Shown here: piece by piece, positions 33,960 to 44,753 of the stretch
How positions within the stretch are numbered: the stretch's first letter is position 1
Layout of the letters: each line of letters begins with the position of its first letter
From: Coriolopsis trogii
Taxonomy: Eukaryota > Basidiomycota > Agaricomycetes > Polyporales > Polyporaceae
NCBI GenBank assembly: GCA_020543525.1
Contig: JAHYIO010000033.1
Coordinates: forward strand, 1,798,001-1,862,000
Direction of reading: 5' to 3'
Length of the DNA: 64,000 bases
Made by a program: the position numbers and the translations under genes
Notes under the pieces: generated by a model
What the model was told of the DNA's origin: nothing
Databases searched by the model: none
What the model saw: the letters and a program-made list of their open reading frames with translations, nothing else

Positions 33960-36225
33960 TGCATAGAACGCGGGTCGGGGGCTGAGGTCATGTTTGTCCG
34001 TTGTTGAGCCGATGTCAGCTCACGATCTTCCGCTAGGTGGACATCATAGTAGTCAGCATCGTGCGTGTCTGCGGAATACAATCATCTTGAGGCTAGACTC
34101 ACGTTTTGTTCGTTCATGGTCTTGACTTGCATGCTGCCTATTCGGCTCTCGTCGGACAGACCGCTGCTTTTCTGCTGTGCCCCCTGCGCCGTCGCGAGGG
34201 TCATGTTGAATGTACGTGGAATCTACTATTGCTGCTGCTCCTTCAGTGCGATTTAGGACATAGTGTTGTTCCCCTACTGAAGTTGTATGATGCACCGCTT
34301 GCCCCTCCGATACTACGGCGACTCATTTAGGGGGTTCAAATCGTCTTTAAAGTCTGCGCTGCACACCAAGTTTTTGGTTGGGTGCGACGGGCCAGCCAAT
34401 GCCTGGAGCAGCACAGATGCGTCGTGGCCTCTACTGGTCGCATCTTCGTCTCTCAGCGCACCTCTAGAGTGTCTTCAAGAGCTGCTGTAGTATCCACGTA
34501 TGAGAAAACGAGACAGACCGGTTTATTCCCTGCCTATCGCATCCTAGCAGTGAATGATCACAATCTGGTCCGCAACGTACTTGCTACATTCGAATGAACT
34601 TCCCTCGCGCTCGGGTGAGAAATGAGTAGAGCTTGGGCGCAGTGGCCATAGACTGGAAGATACATGCCCTGGCGCGACCAGCAAATGCGGCCGCTGGCAG
34701 TGGCATATGTCACAGGAAATGTGCTCATGCCATCTGTGTTCAGAACTATTGGAAGCTTGAGGATCCATCTGCTTGGATACCAAACAAACTCTGCGCGACT
34801 GTTCCCATCTCCAGAGCTTAGGCACTCCCCTCTGCGAAGCACCATGAAGCGAGGAAAAGGCACGACTCTTGCTTCGACGCACAGCCGGAGTGATGAGTGT
34901 TCGTCCGACCGTTACAACGTCGTCCGATGGCTCGGACCGGAGGCTGTTGTCCAATGATACACACCGGTTGGGCATAGCACACGAGTTCTTGGGAATCTAA
35001 TGTTGATCGAGAGATATGAATGCAGTTTGTATATAATGGAGGCAGAAGCATGAAAGAACAAGCATGAAAGAATAAGCAAGAAAATATGGCATGAGCAGAT
35101 ACAGCAGAGATAGATGAACCGCTATGGAAAGAACCAGACGATACGAGATACACAAGATTCCGCTCCTTGGGATCTTCGAAAGTCCCTCGGCCGCTGAATG
35201 TCCACGTATAGATGGGCGAGTGCTGCTTGTTTAGGCAAGGCCGTCCGCGACATAATCCACCGTCCGATGCGGCGCATAAGTCCACGAGTCACCGAGAGAA
35301 CGAACGGCCTCAATTGCTTCATCCGCGTTCCCTTGAACCTAAGCATGGGTCCCCGCCTATAGGGAAGCTCAGGTTCCCGGACCTCAGGCCCTCACACCGG
35401 CAGGGGCCACTGTCACGCGGGTCACTGATGATTCCCGCAATTTTGCCACATCATCGCAAGGAATTGCGAGAGTGGGCAACCGCCTCCATTCGTCCGTCGT
35501 CCCATCGTATATTGATGCCACGCACATCCCATAGCATTGTTCATCAGACCACAAGCTGTGCGTGTCGTAGCCTCCCCGTCAAGTAGAGCCTGGCGCTTGA
35601 GGTCGAGTCCGGTCTCTTCTCCCCGACTGCGAACTGTCGGGCGCACTCGGGCGCTGGAAACCGCTGCGTACGACGTACGAAGCAGGGAAGGGGTCATTTG
35701 GGGTCAAAGTTCAGAGTTTGCAGCGGCCGCATGACGTCGTCCAATTTGACCCGCAGCGAGGGTCTTGTATCGTCCACAGCCAACGGTGTGCTGCCTGCGG
35801 TTTACCGCCTGTGGCTGGGGACCACTAGAGATCAGGGTTAGAAATACAGGATAAGCGACGTCTGGCAAAGCGCGAACAATACGCACCATATCCGGCACGC
35901 TTGTCACACCGCCTGAGCACTGACAACGTGTCCCTGAGACCCCAAGGCTATGTTCTCCGCAGCTACACTCCACCGAGTCCGATACAGCTCCGCTCTCACG
36001 TTCGAACTCCTTCCACGCCGCGCTGGATCTGATCGCGTCGCTTGTCGACTTCCACGGGTATGATGTTGTCATCCAAGGATCACGGCGGGTTCTGTACTGG
36101 CAAGATGCGCCCCTTCAACCTCAGTTTGAAGAAGGGGGTTGCATCGCCACTGTATCCAGTGCGAGGCTGGTACAGAGTCTGGATGCTCCTTCCTCTCCCT
36201 GGTCCAAGTGTTGACCTCGCCACCC
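33960..36225. other. Intergenic, 2.3 kb, no gene recognised
   Basis: This lies between the 3' ends of the Rqt4-like gene and the coiled-coil gene. Minus-strand frames around 34.5-34.9 kb and 35.7-36.1 kb are open for over 100 codons but show no motif and no convincing start or splice signals. Confidence 0.5.
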
Positions 36226-39200
36226 TCAAGCCTCCCTCCCGGTGGAGAGAGCATCATCGTGAACCTCTCCCCCTGACGCCCCTGGTGTCGCGCCGCTCGC
36301 GCCCGCATCACGAGGCTCGCGCGCGGAGCTCTGGTCGTGCAACCTCATCGTCGTCTTGCGCAGGTCTTCGACCTCGGCCGCCTTTGCCTCCAACTCGCGC
36401 GTCTTCTCTTCCAGCTCGCGCGCCTTCTCCTGGAACTCACGCCCGATTGCGTCAATGCGCGCTTCGGACAGGCTCTCGACCCGCGCAAGGAGGTCAGAGG
36501 GCACGCCCTGCGGTGGCTCGGCGACGTACAACGGTGGCAACGGAGACTTGCCTGGGGGAGGTGTTGATGTGTGCGGGTACGCAGGCGGGGGTGCCGGCGG
36601 GGGTGAGAAGGAGATGAGCGGTACATCTGGGTCGATGCTGTGTCCAGGACTCTGCACATCTGGGGAGATCGGGAGCGGTATCTCGAACGGCTCGACGACC
36701 ATGCTTTCGCTTGTTCCCGCCATCCCCTGGGCATATAGCGGGGTCGGCCAGCTATCTTCAGCGAGTGAGAGGATGGTGCGATGTTGTAGCGGTGTCGCAA
36801 GCTCCATTGACTGCTCTTCCAGCTCTTCGCTTCCCTCCTTGGGAGACCCGACAAGGGGCACGTCCTCCTGAATGTCGTCCCCGTTCTCCTTCTCGTCTAG
36901 ACCGCCCTCGGGTGTAACGGCACCGCCCAAGACGGTGTCTGTCGAATCAGGACGATCTGGGACACGGAGCGCCGATGGACTGTGTGGGGGCGCGCGGGAT
37001 GATGGGATTGCGAGATCGCCGGTGGGAGGTGCGAGCTCCCCATCACGCTGCTCCGTCCGAGATCTGGAGAGCGCCTCGCGGAGAACGTCTAGCTCGGACT
37101 GCAATGCTGTTTCGCGCTCAGCGCGCTCGCGACGGAGCTCTTCCAGCTGTTGACGCAACTCCCGTGTTTCCCTGACAGATTAGGCAGTCAGAACCTCGGG
37201 ATCGGCGAAGATGCGAACATTCAACGCACCTCAAACATTCTTCGTGACGGACAGTGGACGCCATCCCCTCGGCTGTAGGATGCGCAGGCGCGGGCTGGTT
37301 CTCGGCCTGGTGGGTCTGGCGGCGCTCCTGCGCCACACATCTCAGCAAAATTCGAAACATACGTCTCAGTGTTTGATCATACCTGGGGCAGCGCTTCCGC
37401 AAGCATTCTTTCCAGAGCGGCCCGTTCTGTAGTGAACGCTGCAATTTGTGTTGACAGCATATCGATCTCGTGTTTCAAATCGCCCAAGCCGAGGCTCGTG
37501 CTAGTCCCTGCGGGGTCCGTCGATACCAACGGTTCGGATGCGCTCAATTGAGGCGCAGCCGCGGATTGCCTGAGAGGGCTCCTTCGGGTTCCGTTGTCTG
37601 ACCCAAGATCATAATGAGAGGGAGAAGAAAGGATGACGCGTGGACGTAGTTGAGGGCTGGGCGGCTTGCGAACCTTCGCGTGGGGCGTGACTGGATGCTT
37701 TGCGATATGGATGGGTCTGGCAGGTTGCTGATCAGCTGCAGGCGAAGCCTCTGCAAGGTTCGAATGGCTGGTTGGGACAAGAGTCGCTTGTGACCGCCGA
37801 TGACGTTCGTGTTCCAGCTGTTAACAGGTGTTCATACAGGGTACATCATGCATCAAGTGAGACTCACTGTACCTGTTCTTGTAGGTATGCCACTTCGCGT
37901 TCAAGGGTGCGTTGTCGGGCCACAGTCTGGGAGAGGACCGCTTCATGCTCGACTTCGGTGGTCTTCGCTCTTGATTGTGATGAGGGTCCAGCACTGAGAT
38001 CTTCTCCATGCCTACATCCGCGCGAGCAGCCATGAGTGCAGGAGGACAAAAGCTGCATTTCTGTTGGCAGAAAGGATGACAGCCATACGCGGTGGCCAGA
38101 ATGGGTTGTACACGCTTCGAGCTCTGCGTCTCTACGCGCCACCATGGCACGAAGTCGGGAGATCTCTGCACCAGCCTCTTCTTTCGTACGTGCATGCGAT
38201 CGGCGTTCTTCTATTAGTTGCCTTTGGATGGACTCGAGCAACGCCTTGTTGATCGCCTCCTGGTTGGTATCCAGGACAGGCTTTCTGTCGTTTCCGCTCG
38301 CTAGAAGTTCTGCGAGTTTTCCGAGGGTGAAGATGGTGTGGTGAGACTAACTGATGATGAATTCGAGTTCGGAATTGGACCAACCTAGGGGGCGCGCAAG
38401 GCTCATACGGGAATATGGCCATGCAGAGTAGTCATTGCATCTTTCAACTATAGCAAACAAACATATGTATGAGCACTATTGACTACTTCGCACCGACCAA
38501 TGGGACATATAGTTCTTGATAACTGCACACTATACAGTGGCAATCGACGGTCTCAAAAGTCAATACACGCCATGGCCACACAACATGAACACGCTCATAA
38601 CATGTACGCCTTCGATTGTCCATGAACGTGGAGGTTGCATTCTGCGAGCTATCTCGTATCACCGTTCCGGACCGACAACTGCTGTCATTGAAGGCTGGAC
38701 ATGAGTCAAGCATTGAATGTCAGCAGTGCATCGATGCAGATCGTGAGTCGAAAGTTGGCCGAGTACGCGGACATTATATGCGCGTTGCGCGACAGGAGCG
38801 CCTCAGGGTCGCCTCCAAACCAAACCTAAAGAATGAAATACCAGCGCGCTCGGGAGCACTCGAAAACGAACGCACACTTTCATCATCGCGGAGGCGCAAT
38901 ACGTATGTCGGCGGACGAAGACTTCCAAGAGGGTGATGAGGTACGAGACGCTCTGGCGTAGTACTTGACGTCACCGGATAGGAGGCAACTGGTATCAACG
39001 CTCGACCCATTTGCAGATATCTGCTATATGAAGCCCTGATGCATGCTCCTGTTCGTCACGGACTGGGAAAGAGAGACACAGTTGGAATGGAAAAGCAATC
39101 CCAGCAGTGTTGACGAAAACTGCGCGATGCATGACGAGCCACGCACCCTTTTCAACCAGTATCGAGACAACCTCGCGCATCTCATCTCTCTCTCCCTCTG

Positions 39201-39503
39201 CTCGCTTCACTTCATCCAGATAGCGATCAAGCTTCTCGCTGAGCTTCTCCTTCGCGCGCCTCTCGGTCTTGATCTCGCGTTCATGCGCGGTCCGCGACGC
39301 GTCCAGTTCGTCGAGAGTAACCATGAGACGCGCCTGCAGCTGAGACAACCTCATGTTACACAGCTGCAGTTCTTGCCGAAGTCGCGTAACCTGATACGCC
39401 GTCAATTGCATTCATAGGTGAAGGTTCAGCACGCGAGACTTACCTCGGCATCCTGCCGTGCTACCGAAGACCCCTGCACATTGCATTTCACTCCAGGTCC
39501 CAT
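36226..39503 (-). CDS. Long coiled-coil protein, unknown function
   Basis: Seven minus-strand exons (39503-39444, 39390-39147, 38447-38352, 38309-37873, 37817-37383, 37327-37230, 37171-36226) give 771 aa. The start ATG at 39503 is chosen because the frame continues through the first junction into 'VTRLRQELQL'. Several coiled-coil segments are clear: 'LRQELQLCNMRLSQLQARL', 'ERRSHARTKEEAGAEISRL', 'TTERAALERMLAEALPQ' and 'RQQLEELRRERAERE', plus a final one near residue 730. Between them are Pro/Ser-rich linkers. The junction 'LVEK|VERCNDYSAWP' across the long second intron restores a pattern I associate with an Agaricomycete-specific protein family. No enzymatic domain is present. It may be a structural or scaffold protein. 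The third intron (42 bp) is unusually short. Confidence 0.8.
38448..39146 (-). other. Expanded intron 2 of the coiled-coil gene
   Basis: This intron is 699 bp, whereas the gene's other introns are 42-58 bp. Donor GTGCGT and acceptor CTATAG restore phase and a sensible protein. Inside lies an AT-richer stretch (38.42-38.76 kb) and an open frame (39048-38774) that starts after an internal CAG and ends in TAA; it could act as an alternative terminal exon. No transposon ends were recognised. Confidence 0.6.
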
Positions 39504-40299
39504 GCGAGAGATCACAAGACGTAAGCCAGGTTAGAGATAAGTTAGAGGCCCGGGAGTTTTCAAGCAAGATCGTCAAGAAAATAGAAGCATCAGCAAAGCA
39601 GCAGACAACAGAGCACGGAAAGCAGGAAGACCAGTGTCGTGGGTCAAGACAAGTAACAATAGGAGTTTCGTGTGCGTCTACCAAACAAACCTCGTTGGGC
39701 GCTTCCTAAGTGTGCGACTTTGCCTACGATATACCATCCACCATCACTGTCTCGAGTATCCCAGCGACGCCGGATCCTTCGTTGTGTCCCATATCTGTGA
39801 CTGAAGTGATCGAGAGCAGACTGTGGCCCACCGTCAACTTGCCACGCAATCTCAACCGCAAGACACGGTGCCGCCATGCATCGTTACCCAATTCCTTGAG
39901 AATCATGAGAAGTGTGCGGTGCGTCTACAGCGAGAACGTCCACAGTCTACACTCGGACGCTGGCTGACAAGTACACGGCTTGGTCGTTGGGATATAGATG
40001 TCAGACCATAATCTTATTGCATGTAATGATTGAAATACAGTCGGGCGGTCGAGTCGGACGGTCCAGCAGATACATGAGAAGCAACTTGAATGTAACATGG
40101 GGGTTCCCCATTTTCACATCCAGGCATCAAACAACAGCTATGGGTTGTGCCATTCCAACAAAAGAACCCACTCCAGTATGTCTCAGCCAGTCCCAATCAT
40201 TGAACTACACATATTCTTACATCGTATCAGCCTCTTGTCACATTCTCCCTTGTGTAAACGTCTCCAACTACAAATCTTTCAAGACCGGTCATGAACGCC
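39504..40299. other. Intergenic, no gene recognised
   Basis: This is the 5' flank of the coiled-coil gene and 3' flank of the decayed secreted protein copy. Short minus-strand frames near 39.7-39.9 kb are open but show no motif. Confidence 0.5.
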
Positions 40300-40350
40300 T
40301 CCGACTAGCACCCAAATCTACGGAAACTCCTCTTCCTATGACGCTTCCCC

Positions 40351-40824
40351 TCACGATTCTGCGATGAGAATGACTTCCGTCCACGGCCCGCCGCTCGTGA
40401 TCGTGAAGCACGTATTGATCACCGGGATCTCGAAAAACGCGTTACAGCCCTGAGGCCCAACGGCGACCCCATACCCGAGCGCCTCTCCGAACTGTTGCAA
40501 GACCCCGAACGAGTTGAACGGGGGCAGGCCGAGGCACGTCTCGAACATGGTCGGCAGACCCGAGCCCGTCGAGCAGTCGGACGAGGTGCAGGTGACGAGG
40601 GTCGAGTGTACCGTTCCGTCGGGGTGCGGGCTCCCCATCGCGCTGCTACTGATAGGGTGAGTGACGAGCGTGGTGAGGTTGGTAAGTGTGGAGGCGTCGA
40701 TGGGCACCACGGGGAAGCGAGTGGTGTCGACTGTGGCGGGAGACGCGAGAGGGGACGCGTATGTGGCAGAGAAGAGAGCTGTCCCGGCGAGGAGAGTGGC
40801 TGTCAATGGTGATGTGAAGCGCGT
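40351..40824 (-). pseudogene. Small secreted protein, start-codon-less copy
   Basis: This copy is collinear with the intact neighbour at 41674-42156, and the frame is open to the same stop. The codon aligned with the neighbour's ATG is ACG (40824-40822), and no in-frame upstream ATG exists. The first in-frame Met is far inside ('SSAMGSP'), which would remove the signal peptide. A 9-nt in-frame deletion removes Cys-Ile-Asn from 'STGCINSGLP', so one probable disulfide partner is lost. The last residues also differ (WTEVILIAES against WQDFFLIIES). The TATA sequence is still present at about 40898-40905. It is most likely a young pseudogene; initiation at ACG or a missed upstream exon is the alternative. 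Confidence 0.75.
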
Positions 40825-41673
40825 CGTTGTCGGAGGTATGCTTTAGGTGCTTGTCTGTGGTGAGGACGTGTGCTGAGATATGCGTTTCCATTGCAGGCTT
40901 TTATAACTCGATCGACGAGCATTCCGGAACGATGGCCGCATCGCCAGAGGCACGCTGCACGAAGAAGCGAGAGGCACGGTGTCATACCTGAGCTACACAG
41001 CGGACCATGAATCGTACGTATGCACGATTCAAATCATGCAAACGAACTCTCAAAAGGCGGTAGAGCATACATGGCAAATCGTATTGCATGTTCGATGCTG
41101 AGTGTCATCTTGGGAGCACACAATCATGACTCTGAACAGCTATTTGAGGCATTCGCAATCAGGTAGGCACCATCTATACATGAAGAAGCACCGCTCGTCC
41201 CTGGACACAAGGCGACATTCCAATGACGTCCCGATGTTGCTCACGCCCGGCTTTCTGTACCTTGGAAGCCGTCACGGTTACTCATGCTCCGAGGCATGAT
41301 TGTGCGATACCTCAGTGCTATTTACAACTCCGGCTGACAGTAGAGTCAGCAGGTGCTCAAGGCGGTCTCAAGCGGACAATATCACAGGAATGTTAGGTTG
41401 CGGGTGCGCTGGGTAGCCCAGGCCACGAAGGACTGGTATACATAGATATTATGTTTACTTGGCACCATGGCGGGCTTCGGAAGATGATTCAACCTCTGCG
41501 ATCGTCGAACAACTATTTGCGTCGCTTTGGCGCGACACGAACTGGTACTCTCCGTAAGTGGACGAACCAGGTGAGCTGTGTTGCGCTGACCATAAGATTA
41601 ACCGCCCGGTCAGTAAACTCTTCCACTAATACTCAAATATACAGACACACCTCTCAAGCCTTCCCGTTCAAGT

Positions 41674-42156
41674 TCACGATTCTATGATGAGGAAGAAGTC
41701 CTGCCACGGCCCGCCGCTCGTGATCGTGAAGCACGTATTGATCACCGGGATCTCGAAAAACGCGTTACAGCCCTGAGGCCCAACGGCGACCCCATACCCG
41801 AGCGCCTCTCCGAACTGTTGCAAGACCCCGAACGAGTTGAACGGGGGCAGGCCGAGGCACGTCTCGAACATGGTCGGCAGACCCGAGTTGATACACCCCG
41901 TCGAGCAGTCGGACGAGGTGCAGGTGACGAGGGTCGAGTGCACCGTTCCGTCGGGGTGCGGGCTCCCCACCCGGCTGCTACTGCTGGGATGAGCGGCGAG
42001 CGCGGTGAGGTTGGCGAGCACGGAGGCGTCGACGGGCACGACGGGGAAGCCAGTGGTGTCGACGGTGGCAGGCGACGCGAGAGGGGACGCGTATGTGGCA
42101 GAGAAGAGAGCTGTCCCGGCGAGGAGAGTAGCTGTCAACGGTGATGTGAAGTGCAT
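41674..42156 (-). CDS. Small secreted cysteine-containing protein, intact copy
   Basis: A single exon encodes 160 aa. Residues 1-23 form a signal peptide ('LLAGTALFSATYA' before a probable cleavage site), followed by a Ser/Thr/Pro-rich stretch and a mature domain with six cysteines: 'CTSSDCSTGC', 'ETCLGLPPFN', 'GPQGCNAFFE' and 'INTCFTIT'. The even number suggests three disulfides. No known enzyme or hydrophobin pattern fits. Size, secretion and recent duplication resemble fungal small secreted proteins of effector or cell-surface type, but the function is unknown. The promoter has a TATAAAAG box. Confidence 0.85.
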   Translation of the reverse strand: MHFTSPLTATLLAGTALFSATYASPLASPATVDTTGFPVVPVDASVLANLTALAAHPSSSSRVGSPHPDGTVHSTLVTCTSSDCSTGCINSGLPTMFETCLGLPPFNSFGVLQQFGEALGYGVAVGPQGCNAFFEIPVINTCFTITSGGPWQDFFLIIES

Positions 42157-42237
42157 CGTTATCGAACTTGAAGGTATGCTTTGGCTGCTCGTCTGTGGTG
42201 GGGGTGTGTACTGAGATACGTCTGTCTTCGATGCAGG

Positions 42238-42245
42238 CTTTTATA
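42238..42245 (-). promoter_or_regulatory. TATA box of the intact small secreted protein gene
   Basis: On the minus strand the sequence reads TATAAAAG about 82-89 bp upstream of the ATG at 42156. The duplicate unit keeps the same box. Confidence 0.6.
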
Positions 42246-42945
42246 CGAGCCATCCAGAGCGATATCCTAAATGCACATCGCACGACGAAGAAGCGGGAAA
42301 GACGGTGTCTTACCTGAGCTATACGGTACGCTTGGCGGACTACGCATGGCACGAACATACGTACGATTGGAACCATGTGAGTGGTTTCCCCGAAGGCGGT
42401 GGATCATACACGGCAAATCGTATTGCATGTTCGTTGCCAAGTGCCATAATGTATTGACTGGGACAGTCGTGAGCCTGTGATGCCATTCAAGTGATTCGCA
42501 ATCAACGCAGGCACCAGCCATACATGAAGAAGCACAGCTCGGCCGAGGACACAAGGTGACCTTTCATTGTGCTCCCGATACTGCTCGTGACCTTCCGTAC
42601 CTAGGAAGCAGTCAGGGAGAGCACGGGTTACTCGTGCCCCACGGCATCGCGCTATGCCTTATACTCCGACCTACAGCAGAGTCAGCAGGAGCTCAAGGCC
42701 GGTTCAGGTAAACAACCGTCACAAGAAACGCTAGCCTGGCCAGGGACACCCGGCTGCGGGTGCACTCGGTAGCCCAGGCCTCGACGGACTTGTAAATATA
42801 GAAACCGTGTTTTCCTGGCACCATAACAGGCTTCGGAAGATGGCTCAACCTCCGTGATCATCGAACAACGGTTTGCGTGGCTTTGTCGCGACGCGAGCTG
42901 GCACACTCCGTACGTAGGCAGACCCAGGAGAATGTGTGTCTGGGC

Positions 42946-43402
42946 TCGCCTTGAGACATCACGAGCGAATCGATCCTGTCAGTATCCCAGCTTCAAAACC
43001 TGACCGTCCACACATGTTCGCAGGGACGTAATCACTCCCTTGGGGGAAATGCTGGTTGTATCGATAACTCGTGATCCACAGCAAAGATATGGCCGTCAGA
43101 AAGACGAAAAGGATCTCTTTATTGACCGAACAGAAACATACACAGTAGTCACCACTCAGCGGCTTGCGCGAGCGCAAAGGATCACCAAGCGGACATACAG
43201 CTTCGCATATACGCATATGTCGCGATATATAGAACCGAAAGATCTATCTACATCTTCGCACTGGTCGTCTCACCGCACTACGACCTTCGATCTACAATAT
43301 ATGAGTCACATGTGTAGCGTAAAGTCTATATCATGACAGATACACATCAGATCCCCTTGTGGTTCATCGTCACATCGAGGAACTAGCGGGATCGTATCAT
43401 CT
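42946..43402. other. Intergenic, no gene seen
   Basis: This is AT-rich compared with its surroundings. It contains the right border of the tandem duplication and the 3' flank of the velvet gene. Confidence 0.5.
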
Positions 43403-44753
43403 TCAGCGGAAAGCTGACGAGATGTGTCCGAATTGACGAGGAGCAGCAGGAGGGACAGGGGAGGTCGTTCCGGCCTGGCGTGCGCGAGAGTCGGAAGAAT
43501 GGCCAGAGCCAGCAGTCCCATAGCCTGGGTCGCTTTGGCTGTAACGGCGATCGGGTTCCGGCCCATGTGAACTGTCCCTGCCATCCGTCGGCTTGCGTCT
43601 TTTCCTGCCCTTCCCTCCGCCTTCTGCGGATCGCACGTTCACCGCCGTGCCCAAGAGTGAGAGGCGCTGACAGTCAATGTCTAGATCATTTATATCGACA
43701 GATCGACAAGCGATCATCACTGACTCTGGTCAGTTCCGTGGAGGGCGCAAGGCCAGGAAACGTCTTCGTAGACCACACTTGGAATGTTCCTCCAAAGCAG
43801 CTGCCGAGTACAGGAATCGACTTCGTTAGACCGCCGTCATGAGATACTGTAGCGAATAGGTTGATAATTCGATAACGCAAGCAGTAAATGCCCTCTTTCT
43901 TCACGGCAAGGTCCTGTAGAGTGATAATAAGTATGCATTCAATGATTTCCTGAATACTGTCCATAACGCACATTGAAGGCAAACACAACTCTATCCCGGC
44001 CCTTGTATTCGAGCGTCATTGCAGGTGAGCATCGCGCCCCAGCGAGTATGTGTGTCACGTTATCGGATTGCTTGATAGGTTGACTGTTGTAGTAGGCAAT
44101 GGGTTCAGCCCTGCCGTCCAGGGTCGCGAGTGGATGAGTTTCAGGAAGCTACATGGTCAAGAAAAGTGGGCACATACACCATCAACACTCACGTCGGGTG
44201 CAACAACCCCGCGTCTAAGCTTGTGGCTGGGACTCGAGAGGGCAAAGCGAGTCTCGAAACCGGTTTGCCATGATGCATGTCAGTCACTTTCGTGTCGTTT
44301 TGGGTATTTCCATCGCCGCTGACTTCGCCCCCAATCGCGAAGAGGTCAACATGGCACACGAGACCAAGGAGCAACAGTTCACTGTTGAAGCCGGTTGCGC
44401 ATGAGTGATGGTGCATGGGCAACGACGCACACATGCGCACTCACTCAGTGATCAAGAGCTCCCGTTCGTACTGCCTCGGCGTCCCCGCGTGGAACACCTC
44501 GAAGAAGCGCACTTCTGCCACAGGCGGTGGATCGAGCGGTCGCTTGTCCTTGCGCGCATATCTGGGAGCCAAATGGGCGGATGTGAGACGATGACTGCTG
44601 GTGTTGGTCAATGCCCTAATAAAGCACGTACTTTCTTCCGCGATCAGCTTTCTGGATCTCGGTCCCAACAGCGCGAATAGTCCTTCCGGCAAACGGACCA
44701 TCCCAGAATGTGATTGGTGCAGCAAGCGCGCCGACATCAACCGCCACAGGCAT
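43403..44753 (-). CDS. Velvet-domain regulatory protein
   Basis: Six minus-strand exons (44753-44632, 44561-44445, 44381-44193, 44110-43972, 43913-43725, 43666-43403) give 339 aa. The velvet domain is recognisable from end to end: 'FAGRTIRAVGTEIQKADRGR', 'YARKDKRPLDPPPV', 'GLVCHVDLF', 'NVTHILAGAR', 'VVFAFNDLAVKKEG', 'YCLRYRIINLF', and 'FPGLAPSTELTRRLSLLG'. A basic stretch 'GRKRRK' after the domain may be a nuclear localisation signal, and a disordered tail follows. A variable insert of about 60 residues separates the two halves of the domain, which is common in the family. Velvet proteins dimerise, bind DNA and link development with secondary metabolism. The VeA, VelB or VosA subclass cannot be fixed by eye. 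An upstream non-AUG-containing exon is possible because CTTAG precedes the ATG. Confidence 0.9.

Larger units (their letters stand above)
40300..42945. repeat. Tandem duplication of a 1.3-kb unit
   Basis: Unit 1 (about 40300-41570) and unit 2 (about 41634-42930) align over their whole length. Each has a small secreted protein gene on the minus strand, its promoter, and upstream sequence with shared landmarks such as 'GGCAAATCGTATTGCATGTTCG', 'ACATGAAGAAGCAC' and 'GGTAGCCCAGGCC'. The coding parts are nearly identical, while the upstream halves have diverged by many substitutions and small indels. Confidence 0.88.

Noticed and set aside
37988..38090. Extra intron inside exon 4 of the coiled-coil gene
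   Set aside because: Candidate donors give either a stop codon or a 36-bp intron, and the unspliced frame is open.
38774..39048. Ordinary exon of the coiled-coil gene ending at TAA
   Set aside because: Splicing past it to 38447 gives a junction (LVEK to VERCNDYS) that fits the family and continues the long coiled coil. It is kept only as a possible alternative exon.
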